From assembly GCA_050246875.1 (NCBI GenBank), contig JBFWVF010000010.1, positions 62,001 to 126,000 on the forward strand: DNA of 64,000 bases. The letters are read 5' to 3'. This DNA comes from SHWB01 sp050246875 (GTDB lineage Bacteria; Pseudomonadota; Alphaproteobacteria; UBA6615). The position numbers were made by a program, and so were the translations under genes. Position 1 is the first letter of the stretch. Every line of letters begins with the position of its first letter. Under the pieces are notes generated by a model, which made no database searches, was not told the origin of the DNA, and saw nothing but the letters and a program-made list of their open reading frames with translations. Positions 46,024 to 57,074 of this stretch are shown here, in pieces.

Positions 46024-48989
46024 TCGACGCCCCCGCCGTCGTCGCCCTCGCCGGCGGCGACGGACCATTCGCGCAGCCGGGCGAGGTGCTCGTAGTCGGA
46101 GTAGGCCGGCGCAGCGTCGGGGCGTGGCCGCGCCTCGTAGGCCGTCGCCGGGTCGTCGAAGGCGGCGACCAGGCCGGCGAGGCCGGCCAGCGCGGCGCGC
46201 GTCAGTTCGGCGGGATCGTCGCCGGCGGCACGCACGCGTCCCGGCGGATTGCCGCCCGAGAGCTGCCAGTAGGCGAGTTCGCCGACCCGCCCCGCGCCGA
46301 CGGCGGCGAAGCCACCGGCCTCGGCGATGGCCGCCTCGAGGGGAAGCTGCGGCGCATAGCCGGCCGCCACCTCGGCGGTGCGCGGCGGCGCGCCGGTCTT
46401 GTAGTCGACGATGGCGAGCGTGCCGTCGGCCATGCGGTCGATGCGGTCGGCGCGGGCGTAGACCTCGAACGGCCCGGCCGGCGCGCGGATGGTCAGCGCA
46501 CCGGCGATCTCCGTGAATGTTTGGGTTACGGAAAGGCGGCGGCGCGCCTCCTCGGCTATGAACCAGCCCGCGACGCGCTCGAAGCGCGGCCACCAGAAGG
46601 CGTGGACGGCGGGATGCACGGCGACGGGATCGAAGCGCGCGCGTCCCTCGGCCAGCAGGCGCGCGTGCGCGTCGGCCGGCAGCGGTCCGGCGGGAAAGGC
46701 GGCGAGGAAGGCGCCGAGGGCCTCGTGGATGTGCGTGCCGTAGTCGGCCGCCGTCGGCGGCGCGTCGATCGGGTCGAGGGCGCGCAGGCCGAGGACGTAC
46801 TGCGCGTAGATGGCATAGGGATCGCGCATCCACGCCTCGATGCGCGTCACCGACAGGCGCCGTGGCCGGGCGGCGACGGGCGGCCGGGGCGCCGGGCGCC
46901 AGACCAGCGGATCGGCCGGCGCGGCCGGCGGTTCCAGCAGGCGGCGCTGCCAGCCGAGCCAGCCGGAATTCCGCCCGGCCATGGCCGACAGCGGCCCGTC
47001 GTCGCCGCCGGTGGCGTATTCGAGGCGCGTCAGCCAGCGCGACGGCACGGTTGGCGAGCCGTCCACCCGCGCCGCGCGGGTCAGCACGACGCGCGGCGCC
47101 GCCAGCGCCTGGGCGACATCGTGTGCGGCGAGACCGATGCGCCGCTCCGGCGCTTCGAGCCCGAAGGCGACGCGCATCGGCCGGCTCATCCACGGATCGG
47201 CGGCGGCCTCGGCTGGCCAGCTGCCCTCGACGAGGCCGCCGAGCACCATCACGTCGACGTGCTGGAGGCGCGCTTCCAGCGGGCCGAGGATGGCGAGGCG
47301 CGGATGCGCGCCGAGGCGCGGACGCACCGGATGGCCGGCCAGCAGCGCCTCCAGCAGCGCCGGCCAGCGCGCGCCCTCGACCGGGCCGAGGACGTCGCCG
47401 GCCTCGATCAGTTCGCCGGCAAGGGTGGCGGCCGCCTCGCCGGCATCGCCCTGCCACAGGCGGGCGGCGCCGGCTTCCGCGTCGCTCGCCGCCAGCGCCT
47501 CGGCCACCGCCACATGCGCGCGCACGAGATCGGCGAGGGGGTGGCTGCCGCGCGCGAGCAGGCGCGCCAGAGGCGCCGTCGCGCCCTCGATGCGCCGCAC
47601 GAAGTCCTTGAGCGGCGTCGGCCGCCGACCGAGCGCTCCGCGCAGGCCACGGAAGCCGGCACCCGGCCGCGTGCCGCGCAGCGCCGCGATTTCCAGTTCG
47701 CGCGCGAGGCGGCGGCATTCCGCCGGCGGCAGCCCGGCGGCGCAGAGCGGATGTTTGAGCAGGGCGAGCAGCGGCACCGGCGCCGCGCGCCCGGCGACGA
47801 CGGCGGCGACGAGCCGCAGGAAGACGCCGGGAACCGTCTCGTTCAGCGGCACGCCGGCGCTGTCGTCGACCGCCAGGTCCCAGCGGCCGAGCGCGGCGGC
47901 GACGCGACGGGCCAGCGCGCGGTCGGGGGTGACGAGGGCGCAGGTGCGGCCGGGCGTCTCCAGCGCCGCGCGCATGACGAGGGCAATGGCGCCGGCCTCC
48001 TCCTCCGGCGTGGTGGCGTCGATGCGCTCGATGTCGGCGGCGGCGCCCGGCGGCACGGCAGGCGGCGCGGCCTCGCCGGTGCCCGGCCAGAAGGTCGCGC
48101 GGACCAGCCCGGCGCGCGCCGTGGCGCGGGCGTCGGCCGGCGCGGCATGCGGCCAGTCGACGACGGCGGTGCGATCGACCTCCAGCATCTCGACCAGCCG
48201 CTTCAGCCCGTACTGCGGGTGTGACGGTTCGAGCGCCGCCCAGGCGGCGTCCGGCAGGTCGCGGTCGAGGCCGGGCAGCACCACCGCGCCCCGCGGCAGG
48301 CGCGCGACGACCCCCAGCAGTCGTGCCGTCGCCGGGATCGAGCCGGTCGAGCCGGCGGCGATCACGGTGAAGTCCGGCGCGCGCGCGGCCCAGGCGGCGG
48401 CACGGTCGGCGAGCAGGCAGTTGCGCCGCTCGGCCGGATCGAGGCTGCCGTCGCTCGCCAGCACGGCCGGCCATTCGGCGGTGACGATGCGGAGGAACGC
48501 CAGGGTGTGCTGCCAGTGGCCCGCGAGATCCGCCGGCACCAGTCCGTCGAGCCGCGCGAAGTCGGCGCCGGCGGTCTGCGCCTCGTCGAGGAATCCGCCG
48601 AGCGCTTCGGCCAGCCGTGCGGCCTGGTCGACCGACAGCGCCCGGCCATGCGTGCGCCGCCACCAGGCGCGCACGAGGCGGGCGAGAATCAGGCGCCGAC
48701 GCAGCGGGGCGATGGCCGGCGGCAGATCGGCACCGGCGGCGTCGAGCGCCAGCTCGTCCTCGTCGATGTCGCCGAGGGGCTCGGTGCGCGGCAGCAGCAG
48801 CGGCCGGCCGCCGGCGGCGCGGAGCAGCGCCTGCTCGAAGGCCCGGCAGGCGCGTCGCGTCGGCAGCAGCACGCGCACGGACGCCAGCGTCAGCGGGTCG
48901 CCGCCGTGCCGGTCGAGGACGCCCTCGGCCAGCGCGTCGAGGAAGGACGCATGCGGCGGGATCGAGAAGACGGCAGGTTCAGAGCGCAT
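46020..48989 (-). CDS. addB: double-strand break repair protein AddB (alphaproteobacterial type)
   Basis: 989 residues. It has an inactive helicase-like N-terminus (VRVLLPTRRACRAFEQALL) and a C-terminal RecB-like nuclease domain with LAIVDYKTGAPPRT (PD-(D/E)xK type). Second subunit of the AddAB end-resection enzyme. It overlaps tsaE by 11 bases and addA by four. Confidence 0.94.
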   Translation of the reverse strand: MRSEPAVFSIPPHASFLDALAEGVLDRHGGDPLTLASVRVLLPTRRACRAFEQALLRAAGGRPLLLPRTEPLGDIDEDELALDAAGADLPPAIAPLRRRLILARLVRAWWRRTHGRALSVDQAARLAEALGGFLDEAQTAGADFARLDGLVPADLAGHWQHTLAFLRIVTAEWPAVLASDGSLDPAERRNCLLADRAAAWAARAPDFTVIAAGSTGSIPATARLLGVVARLPRGAVVLPGLDRDLPDAAWAALEPSHPQYGLKRLVEMLEVDRTAVVDWPHAAPADARATARAGLVRATFWPGTGEAAPPAVPPGAAADIERIDATTPEEEAGAIALVMRAALETPGRTCALVTPDRALARRVAAALGRWDLAVDDSAGVPLNETVPGVFLRLVAAVVAGRAAPVPLLALLKHPLCAAGLPPAECRRLARELEIAALRGTRPGAGFRGLRGALGRRPTPLKDFVRRIEGATAPLARLLARGSHPLADLVRAHVAVAEALAASDAEAGAARLWQGDAGEAAATLAGELIEAGDVLGPVEGARWPALLEALLAGHPVRPRLGAHPRLAILGPLEARLQHVDVMVLGGLVEGSWPAEAAADPWMSRPMRVAFGLEAPERRIGLAAHDVAQALAAPRVVLTRAARVDGSPTVPSRWLTRLEYATGGDDGPLSAMAGRNSGWLGWQRRLLEPPAAPADPLVWRPAPRPPVAARPRRLSVTRIEAWMRDPYAIYAQYVLGLRALDPIDAPPTAADYGTHIHEALGAFLAAFPAGPLPADAHARLLAEGRARFDPVAVHPAVHAFWWPRFERVAGWFIAEEARRRLSVTQTFTEIAGALTIRAPAGPFEVYARADRIDRMADGTLAIVDYKTGAPPRTAEVAAGYAPQLPLEAAIAEAGGFAAVGAGRVGELAYWQLSGGNPPGRVRAAGDDPAELTRAALAGLAGLVAAFDDPATAYEARPRPDAAPAYSDYEHLARLREWSVAAGEGDDGGGVE

Positions 48990-49448
48990 CGGCGATGGCG
49001 TCCAGCTGCGCCGCCCAGCGCCCCGAGCCGGTCAGCGTCAGGCGGCGCGCCGTCTCGGCGTCGGCGAAGTCGAGCCGCACGTCGAGGCGGTCGGCCGGCA
49101 GCAGGGCCGCCGCCCGCTCGGCCCATTCGATCAGCACGATCGATCCGGCCAGCGCCTCGGCGATGCCGAGTTCGACGAGGTCGTCGGCGACGGCCAGGCG
49201 ATAGAGGTCGACGTGCCAGACCGGCACCGGCAGGTCGTCGTAGACCTGGACGAGGGTGAAGGTCGGGCTCGGCACCTCGCCGCGATGACCGAAGGCGGCG
49301 AGGAGACCACGGGCGAAGGTGGTCTTGCCGGCGCCGAGATCGCCGGCCAGCGTGACGACGTCGCCGGCGGCGAGATGCGGCGCCAGCCGCGCGGCCAGCC
49401 GCGCCGTCTCCGCCGGCGAACGCAGCGTCCGCATGACCGGCGTAGCGG

Positions 49449-49452
<4 letters not shown>
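48979..49452 (-). CDS. tsaE: tRNA threonylcarbamoyladenosine biosynthesis ATPase TsaE
   Basis: 157 residues with the P-loop AGDLGAGKTTFARGL, SPTFTLVQVY and HVDLYRL as in TsaE/YjeE. It assists TsaB/TsaD in making t6A in tRNA. The GTG at 49452 overlaps the divL stop (GTGA) and is preferred; ATG 49434 would remove six residues. Confidence 0.92.
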
Positions 49453-51797
<2,345 letters not shown>

Positions 51798-51845
51798 GGG
51801 CGGTGAGTTTAGACCCCCGCGTACCGAATCGTCGCCACCCGCGGG

Positions 51846-52301
51846 TCAGGTCGTGGCAGCCGCGCCCTCGAGCAGGCGACGCATGTTGGCGCCCTCCTCG
51901 CGCATGTGGCGGATGACGGCGGCGAAGTCGCGGTGGTTGAGCCAGGCGCCGATCGGGCCGATGCGGATGCGGATGGTCTGGCGCACGGTGACGCCGTCGC
52001 CGTGTGGCACGATGGCGAAGGCGATCGACGGCAGCACCAGGCGGAACAGGAAGCTGGTCGGCGCGAACTCGATCAGGCGGCCGGGCACGATGCGGGTGAA
52101 GCGCACCGTCTTGCGCAACAGCTTGCCGGCGATGCGCTCCTCGAAATGGAAGACGACGCCCTCGGCGATGCCGGCGCCCTCGACCCAGCGGAACAGGATG
52201 TGGTCGGGATGCCAGCGCCGGTAGTTTTCCTCCATGCCCGCGAAGAAGGCGAAGACCTGCGCGGGCGTGGTGCGGATGTCGACGCTGTCGGAGAGGATCA
52301 T
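51846..52301 (-). CDS. SRPBCC (START-like) domain protein
   Basis: 151 residues with the hydrophobic-cavity fold of polyketide cyclase/START-like proteins (VDIRTTPAQVFAFFAGMEENYRRW at the start, the C-terminal helix RDFAAVIRHMREEGANMRRLLEG). Ligand and function are unknown. It is inserted between ahcY and divL, 49 bases before the latter. Confidence 0.78.
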   Translation of the reverse strand: MILSDSVDIRTTPAQVFAFFAGMEENYRRWHPDHILFRWVEGAGIAEGVVFHFEERIAGKLLRKTVRFTRIVPGRLIEFAPTSFLFRLVLPSIAFAIVPHGDGVTVRQTIRIRIGPIGAWLNHRDFAAVIRHMREEGANMRRLLEGAAATT

Positions 52302-52373
52302 CGGCGCCTCGTTCGGCGCCGATGTTACACCGGGAATCCCGCCGCCGCATCGCGCGGCGGCGGGACGCCGGCC

Positions 52374-53783
52374 TCAGTAGCGGTAGTGGTCCGGCTTGTA
52401 CGGGCCGGATACCGGCACGCCGATGTAGCTGGCCTGGCGCGGCGACATCTCGGTCAGGTGAACACCGAGCTTGTCGAGGTGCAGGCGCGCCACCTTCTCG
52501 TCGAGGTGCTTGGGCAGCACGTAGACCTGCTTCTCGTACTTCTCCGGGTGCGTCCACAGCTCGATCTGGGCGATCACCTGGTTGGTGAAGGAGGCGCTCA
52601 TCACGAAGCTCGGATGGCCGGTGGCGCAGCCGAGGTTCACGAGGCGGCCTTCGGCCAGCAGGATGATGCGCTTGCCGTCAGGGAACTCGATCTCGTCGAC
52701 CTGCGGCTTTACGTTGTACCACTTGAAGTTACGCAGCGCGGCGACCTGGATCTCGCTGTCGAAGTGGCCGATGTTGCAGACGATGGCGCGGTGCTTCATC
52801 GACCGCATGTGATCGACGGTGATGACGTCGAGATTGCCGGTGGCGGTGACGAAGATGTCGCCCATCGCCGCCGCCTCGTCCATCGTCACCACCTGATAGC
52901 CTTCCATCGCCGCCTGCAGGGCGCAGATGGGGTCGACCTCGGTGACGAGGACGCGGGCGCCCTGGGTGCGCAGCGCCACGGCGCAGCCCTTGCCGACATC
53001 GCCGTAGCCGGCGACCACGCAGACCTTGCCGGCGATCATCACGTCGGTCGCCCGCTTGATGCCGTCGACGAGGCTCTCGCGGCAGCCGTAGAGGTTGTCG
53101 AACTTCGACTTTGTCACGGAGTCGTTGACGTTGATCGCCGGGAATGCGAGGCGGCCTTCCTTCGCCATCACGTAGAGGCGGTGCACACCGGTCGTCGTCT
53201 CCTCCGACACGCCGCGGATGCTGGCCAGGCACTTGGCGTACCAGCCCGGCTTCTCGGCGTTGCGCTTCTTGATCGCGGCGTAGAGGACTTCCTCTTCCTC
53301 GTTCTCCGGCTTGGCCAGCAGCGAGGGGTTCTTCTCGGCGGCGGCGCCGAGATGGATCAGCAGCGTGGCGTCGCCGCCGTCGTCGAGGATCATGTTCGGC
53401 ACGCCGCCGTCCGACCACTCGAAGATGCGGTGGGTGTAGTCCCAGTATTCCTTCAGCGACTCGCCCTTCCAGGCGAAGACCGGCGTGCCGGCGGCGGCGA
53501 TGGCCGCGGCGGCCTGGTCCTGCGTCGAGAAGATGTTGCACGAGGCCCAGCGGACGTCGGCGCCGAGCGCCTTCAGCGTCTCGATGAGCACCGCGGTCTG
53601 GATGGTCATGTGCAGCGAGCCGGCGACGCGGGCGCCCTTCAGCGGCTGCGTGGCGCCGAATTCCTCGCGCGTGGCCATCAGGCCGGGCATTTCGGTCTCG
53701 GCCAGCTCGATTTCACGCCGGCCCCAGTCGGCGAGCTTCATGTCGGCGACGCGGTATTCGCTCTCGGGCAGTTTCGCGACCAT
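52374..53783 (-). CDS. ahcY: S-adenosylhomocysteine hydrolase
   Basis: 469 residues, full length, with NAD-binding AGYGDVGKG and the closing PDHYRY. It splits SAH into adenosine and homocysteine, recycling the methyl cycle that MetZ feeds. AAGGAGA precedes the ATG. Has its own promoter candidate at 53849-53877. No SAH riboswitch was recognised in the leader. Confidence 0.97.
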   Translation of the reverse strand: MVAKLPESEYRVADMKLADWGRREIELAETEMPGLMATREEFGATQPLKGARVAGSLHMTIQTAVLIETLKALGADVRWASCNIFSTQDQAAAAIAAAGTPVFAWKGESLKEYWDYTHRIFEWSDGGVPNMILDDGGDATLLIHLGAAAEKNPSLLAKPENEEEEVLYAAIKKRNAEKPGWYAKCLASIRGVSEETTTGVHRLYVMAKEGRLAFPAINVNDSVTKSKFDNLYGCRESLVDGIKRATDVMIAGKVCVVAGYGDVGKGCAVALRTQGARVLVTEVDPICALQAAMEGYQVVTMDEAAAMGDIFVTATGNLDVITVDHMRSMKHRAIVCNIGHFDSEIQVAALRNFKWYNVKPQVDEIEFPDGKRIILLAEGRLVNLGCATGHPSFVMSASFTNQVIAQIELWTHPEKYEKQVYVLPKHLDEKVARLHLDKLGVHLTEMSPRQASYIGVPVSGPYKPDHYRY

Positions 53784-53848
53784 CGCGGGACGTCTCCTTC
53801 GGCGTCTTGGGGGGCTTTTCCGGCGCCCGGCCGGGCAGCGGAGCCGCG

Positions 53849-53877
53849 CGTATAGCAGACCGGGCAAGGCCTCACAA
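53849..53877 (-). promoter_or_regulatory. candidate sigma-70 promoter of ahcY
   Basis: On the minus strand: TTGTGA (53877-53872), 17 bases, TATACG (53854-53849), about 65 bases upstream of the start codon. Confidence 0.55.
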
Positions 53878-53983
53878 CTTTGGGCGGCCGTGGGATTCCG
53901 CCCTTTTTTGCCCGCCCGGAGGCGTCGGAAACGATCCCGGCGGCGTGGGCAGGCCGCCCGGGCGCCGGTCGTGCGCCCCGCGG

Positions 53984-54271
53984 TCAGGTCTCGCCGAAGC
54001 CCGCCTCGACCAGTCCGGCGAGCGCTTCGAGCGCCGCCGCGGCCTCGCGGCCGGTCGCCGCGACGACGATCTCCTCGCCGGGACCGGCGGCCAGCATCAT
54101 CAGGCCCATGATCGAGGTGCCCGGCACGGTTGCGCCGCCGCGCGACACCTCGATGTCGGCATCGAACCCGCCGGCGAGCTTGACGAAGGCGGCGGCGGCG
54201 CGGGCGTGGAGGCCCTTGCGGTTGACGATGGTCAGGCGCCGCGGCGGCGGCGCGGCGGCGGCCTCGCTCAT
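53984..54271 (-). CDS. ptsH: phosphocarrier protein HPr
   Basis: 95 residues with phospho-accepting His22 in KGLHARAAA and regulatory Ser53 in [11 protein letters not shown], the site for HprK. There are no sugar-specific permeases in the window, so this is a regulatory PTS. ATGA overlap with the EIIA gene. Confidence 0.95.
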   Translation of the reverse strand: MSEAAAAPPPRRLTIVNRKGLHARAAAAFVKLAGGFDADIEVSRGGATVPGTSIMGLMMLAAGPGEEIVVAATGREAAAALEALAGLVEAGFGET

Positions 54272-54684
54272 CCCTGGTCGAGCAGGGCCGAGGCGACGCT
54301 GATGTACTTGCGGCCGGCATCCTGCGCCGCCGCGACGGCCTCGGCGATCGGCCGCTCGGCGCGGACGCTGGCGAGCTTGATCAGCATCGGCAGGTTGACG
54401 CCGGCGATGACCTCGATCGGGCCGCCGCCGGGCCGCGCCGTGTCCATGATCGAGATGGCGAGGTTCGACGGCGTGCCGCCGAACATGTCGGTCAGCACGA
54501 TGACGCCGCCGCCGTCGTCGACGCGCACGACGGCATCGACGATGTCCTGGCGCCGCCGCTCCATGTCGTCGTCGGGACCGATGGACACCACCGCGGCCTG
54601 CGTCTGCGGCCCGACCACATGCTCGAGCGCGGCGAGAAACTCGGCGCAGAGCCGGCCGTGGGTGACGAGCACGATACCGATCAT
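54268..54684 (-). CDS. PTS EIIA component, mannose/fructose type
   Basis: 138 residues; phospho-accepting His9 in VTHGRL and [13 protein letters not shown] as in EIIA-Man. In alphaproteobacteria without matching EIIB/EIIC this protein is a regulator and not a sugar transporter. Overlaps rapZ and ptsH by four bases each. Confidence 0.94.
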   Translation of the reverse strand: MIGIVLVTHGRLCAEFLAALEHVVGPQTQAAVVSIGPDDDMERRRQDIVDAVVRVDDGGGVIVLTDMFGGTPSNLAISIMDTARPGGGPIEVIAGVNLPMLIKLASVRAERPIAEAVAAAQDAGRKYISVASALLDQG

Positions 54685-55616
54685 GGGTCCCCCGCGCTGC
54701 CAGCGCCGCCCGCGCCCGCCAGCTCGCGATGATTCACTTCCGCCCGGGCGCCGCGGCCGGCCAGCCAGGCGCCGAGCCGTTCGGCGGCGTAGACCGAGCG
54801 GTGGCGGCCGCCGGTACAGCCGATGGCGATGGTCAGGTAGCTTTTGCCTTCCTGATTGAAGCGCGGCAGCAGCCGGTCGAGCAATGCCGTCAGTTCGGCG
54901 AAGAATCCCGGCCAGTCCGGGTCGGCGGCGACATAGGCGCCGACCGCCTCGTCGCGCCCGGTCATCGGCCGCAGCGTGTCGACGTAATGCGGGTTGCGCA
55001 GGAAGCGGACGTCGAAGACGAGATCGGCGTCGCGCGGCAGGCCGTGGCGGAAAGAGAAGGAGGTGACGAACACCGGCGGCCCGCCCGAGGTCACCGCGCC
55101 GAGCCGTTCCGCCAGCTCGCGGGCGAAGCCGCGCACCGTGGTGTGCGAGGTGTCGAGGACGATGTCGGCGGCGGCGCGCAGCGGCGCCAGCAGGGCGCGC
55201 TCGGCGGCGATGCCGTCGGTGACCGGCCGGTCGGCGGCAAGCGGGTGGCGCCGGCGCGTCTCGGTGTAGCGGCGGCGGAGAATCTCCTCGTCGCAGTCGA
55301 GGAAGACCACGTCGACGCGGGCCGGCGCGCCGGTGCGCGCTGCCGCCAGTTCCTCCATGAACGCCGTGGCCGAAAAATCACGCGTGCGGACGTCGACGCC
55401 GATGGCGAGCCCGCGTCCCGGCGCCGGTCCCTGCCGCACCAGCGGTCCGAGCAGGCGCAGGGGCAGGTTGTCGACCGCCTCGCAGCCGGCATCCTCGAGC
55501 ACCTTGAGGGCGGTGGTGTGGCCGGCGCCGGACAGTCCCGTCACGAGAACGACGCGGCCGGCGAGGCCGGGGGCGTCGCCGGCGTCCGTCGGCGGTGCGG
55601 TCGGTGCGTCGGTCAT
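54681..55616 (-). CDS. rapZ: RNase adapter RapZ
   Basis: 311 residues. N-terminal P-loop reads GLSGAGHTT: the usual Lys is His, which should weaken ATP binding. The C-terminal domain is intact (SFSFRHGLPRDADLVFDVRFLRNPHY, and IGCTGGRHRSVY, the glucosamine-6-phosphate/RNA-binding part). RapZ targets small RNAs to RNase E and senses amino-sugar. Start overlaps the hprK stop (ATGA). Confidence 0.93.
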   Translation of the reverse strand: MTDAPTAPPTDAGDAPGLAGRVVLVTGLSGAGHTTALKVLEDAGCEAVDNLPLRLLGPLVRQGPAPGRGLAIGVDVRTRDFSATAFMEELAAARTGAPARVDVVFLDCDEEILRRRYTETRRRHPLAADRPVTDGIAAERALLAPLRAAADIVLDTSHTTVRGFARELAERLGAVTSGGPPVFVTSFSFRHGLPRDADLVFDVRFLRNPHYVDTLRPMTGRDEAVGAYVAADPDWPGFFAELTALLDRLLPRFNQEGKSYLTIAIGCTGGRHRSVYAAERLGAWLAGRGARAEVNHRELAGAGGAGSAGDP

Positions 55617-56098
55617 GGCGGCGATCCGGCTGGCGCGGGCGGACTATCGCCGGCCAGCAGCGCCACGGCAAGCCGCACCTTCGCAACTGCGGAATCCTCG
55701 AACGGGGCGAGCCGCAGCAGCGGCAGGGCGATGCCCGCGACGGTCGCCGTGGCCGGCTCGGGCAGGCGTTCCACCGACTCCGGCCGCACGAGGTCGATCG
55801 CCAGGAGGAGGCTGGCGCGGGCGAGGAACGGCACGGCGACAATGCCGAGGCCGCGAACCTCGATACGGCCGGCCAGTGCCGGCGGCGGCGCGGCGAGCAG
55901 CGCGCCACCATCGGCGGCGAGGATGACCTGGTCGTCGGCGACGAGGCGCGCGCCGGCCTCGATCAGGCGCAAAGCGAGGTCCGACTTGCCGGCGCCGGAG
56001 GGACCGCGCAGCAGCACGCCGCGCCAGGCCGGCGCGCGGCCGGGCGGGGCGGCGAGCGCCACCGCGGTCGCATGGATGGAAGTTTCGCCGGCCGCCAC
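55613..56098 (-). CDS. hprK: HPr kinase/phosphorylase, short form
   Basis: 161 residues from GTG 56098. Only the catalytic domain, as in alphaproteobacteria (Firmicute HprK is about 310). P-loop GPSGAGKS at 32-39 and LVADDQVIL. It phosphorylates HPr Ser53. Separated from chvG by the oppositely oriented AEC permease gene. Confidence 0.9.
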   Translation of the reverse strand: MAAGETSIHATAVALAAPPGRAPAWRGVLLRGPSGAGKSDLALRLIEAGARLVADDQVILAADGGALLAAPPPALAGRIEVRGLGIVAVPFLARASLLLAIDLVRPESVERLPEPATATVAGIALPLLRLAPFEDSAVAKVRLAVALLAGDSPPAPAGSPP

Positions 56099-56194
56099 GC
56101 TCGCCTCGTTCCCGCCGCCGCGCGGCGTCGCTGTCGCCAGACTAGCATGGCGTGCTACGCAGCCCTGCCCGCCTCCAGCAGAAAGCGGCCCCGC

Positions 56195-57070
56195 GTGCTC
56201 GCCGTCCTGGCCCAGATCCTCGTTCCGGTCTTCGTCACCATCGCGGTCGGCTACGTCTGGGGCAAGCGCGGGCCGGAATTTCCGACCCGCTTCATCACCA
56301 CGCTCAACACCTGGGTCGCCGCGCCCTGTCTGATCGTCGCGACCCTGTCGAGGGTCGAGCTGACGCCGGCCGCCTTCACCGAGATGGCGCTCGCCAGCCT
56401 CGCCGCGATGGCCGTGTTCATCGTCGTCGGGGCGGCGGCGCTGGCGGCGTTCCGCCTGCCGCTGCGCACCTTCCTGCCGTCGGTGATGTGCCCCAACATC
56501 GGCAATCTCGGCCTGCCGGTGGCGCTGTTCACCTTCGGCCAGACGGGGCTGGCGCTGGCCATCGCCAACTACGTCGTCTTCGCCGTCGGCCAGTTCATCC
56601 TCGCCCCGGCCATCCTCGCCGGCCGCTTCGCGCCGATGACGGTGCTGCGCCAGCCGGTGATCTGGGCGACGCTGCTCGGCCTCGTCTTCGTCGTCGGCGG
56701 AGTCGAGCCGCCGCGCTGGTTCGCCAACACCGTCGGCCTGATCGGGCAGGCGGCGATCCCGCTGATCCTGATGTCGCTCGGCGCGGCGCTCGCCAGCCTG
56801 CGCATCGGCGCGCTCTACCGGCCGCTGGTGGTGGCGCTGATCCGCGTCGGGCCGGGCATCGCCACCGGCTTCGCGCTGGCCTGGGCGTTTCGCCTCGACG
56901 GCGCGGCGCGCGGCATCCTCGTGCTGCAATGCGCCATGCCGTCGGCGGTGTTCAACTATCTCTGGGCGCAGTTCTACGACCGCGCGCCGCAGGAGGTCGC
57001 GGGCGCCGTCATCGTCTCGACCCTGATCGTCTTCGCCGCCCTGCCGCTGCTGGTGTGGGTGCTGGTCTAG
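56195..57070 (+). CDS. AEC-family permease
   Basis: 291 residues, about ten membrane spans in two halves, opening LAVLAQILVPVFVTIAVGYV, with CPNIGNLGLPVALFTFG, a signature of auxin-efflux-carrier-like proteins (malonate, malate or amino-acid efflux in bacteria). The GTG at 56195 opens the protein at the first span; ATG 56147 would add 16 residues. It ends four bases from the convergent chvG stop. Substrate unknown. Confidence 0.82.
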   Translation: MLAVLAQILVPVFVTIAVGYVWGKRGPEFPTRFITTLNTWVAAPCLIVATLSRVELTPAAFTEMALASLAAMAVFIVVGAAALAAFRLPLRTFLPSVMCPNIGNLGLPVALFTFGQTGLALAIANYVVFAVGQFILAPAILAGRFAPMTVLRQPVIWATLLGLVFVVGGVEPPRWFANTVGLIGQAAIPLILMSLGAALASLRIGALYRPLVVALIRVGPGIATGFALAWAFRLDGAARGILVLQCAMPSAVFNYLWAQFYDRAPQEVAGAVIVSTLIVFAALPLLVWVLV

Positions 57071-57074
57071 GCCG

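Noticed and set aside
53882..53909. Hairpin GGGCGG/CCGCCC followed by TTTTTT upstream of ahcY
   Set aside because: The T-run is on the plus strand, where no transcript is expected; on the minus strand it does not form a terminator with U-tract after ptsH.
53784..53983. SAH riboswitch in the ahcY leader
   Set aside because: No recognisable conserved core; the space holds a plain promoter-like pair.
54268..54684. Sugar-importing phosphotransferase system
   Set aside because: No EIIB, EIIC or EIID gene is present in the window; with hprK and rapZ this is the regulatory PTS of alphaproteobacteria.
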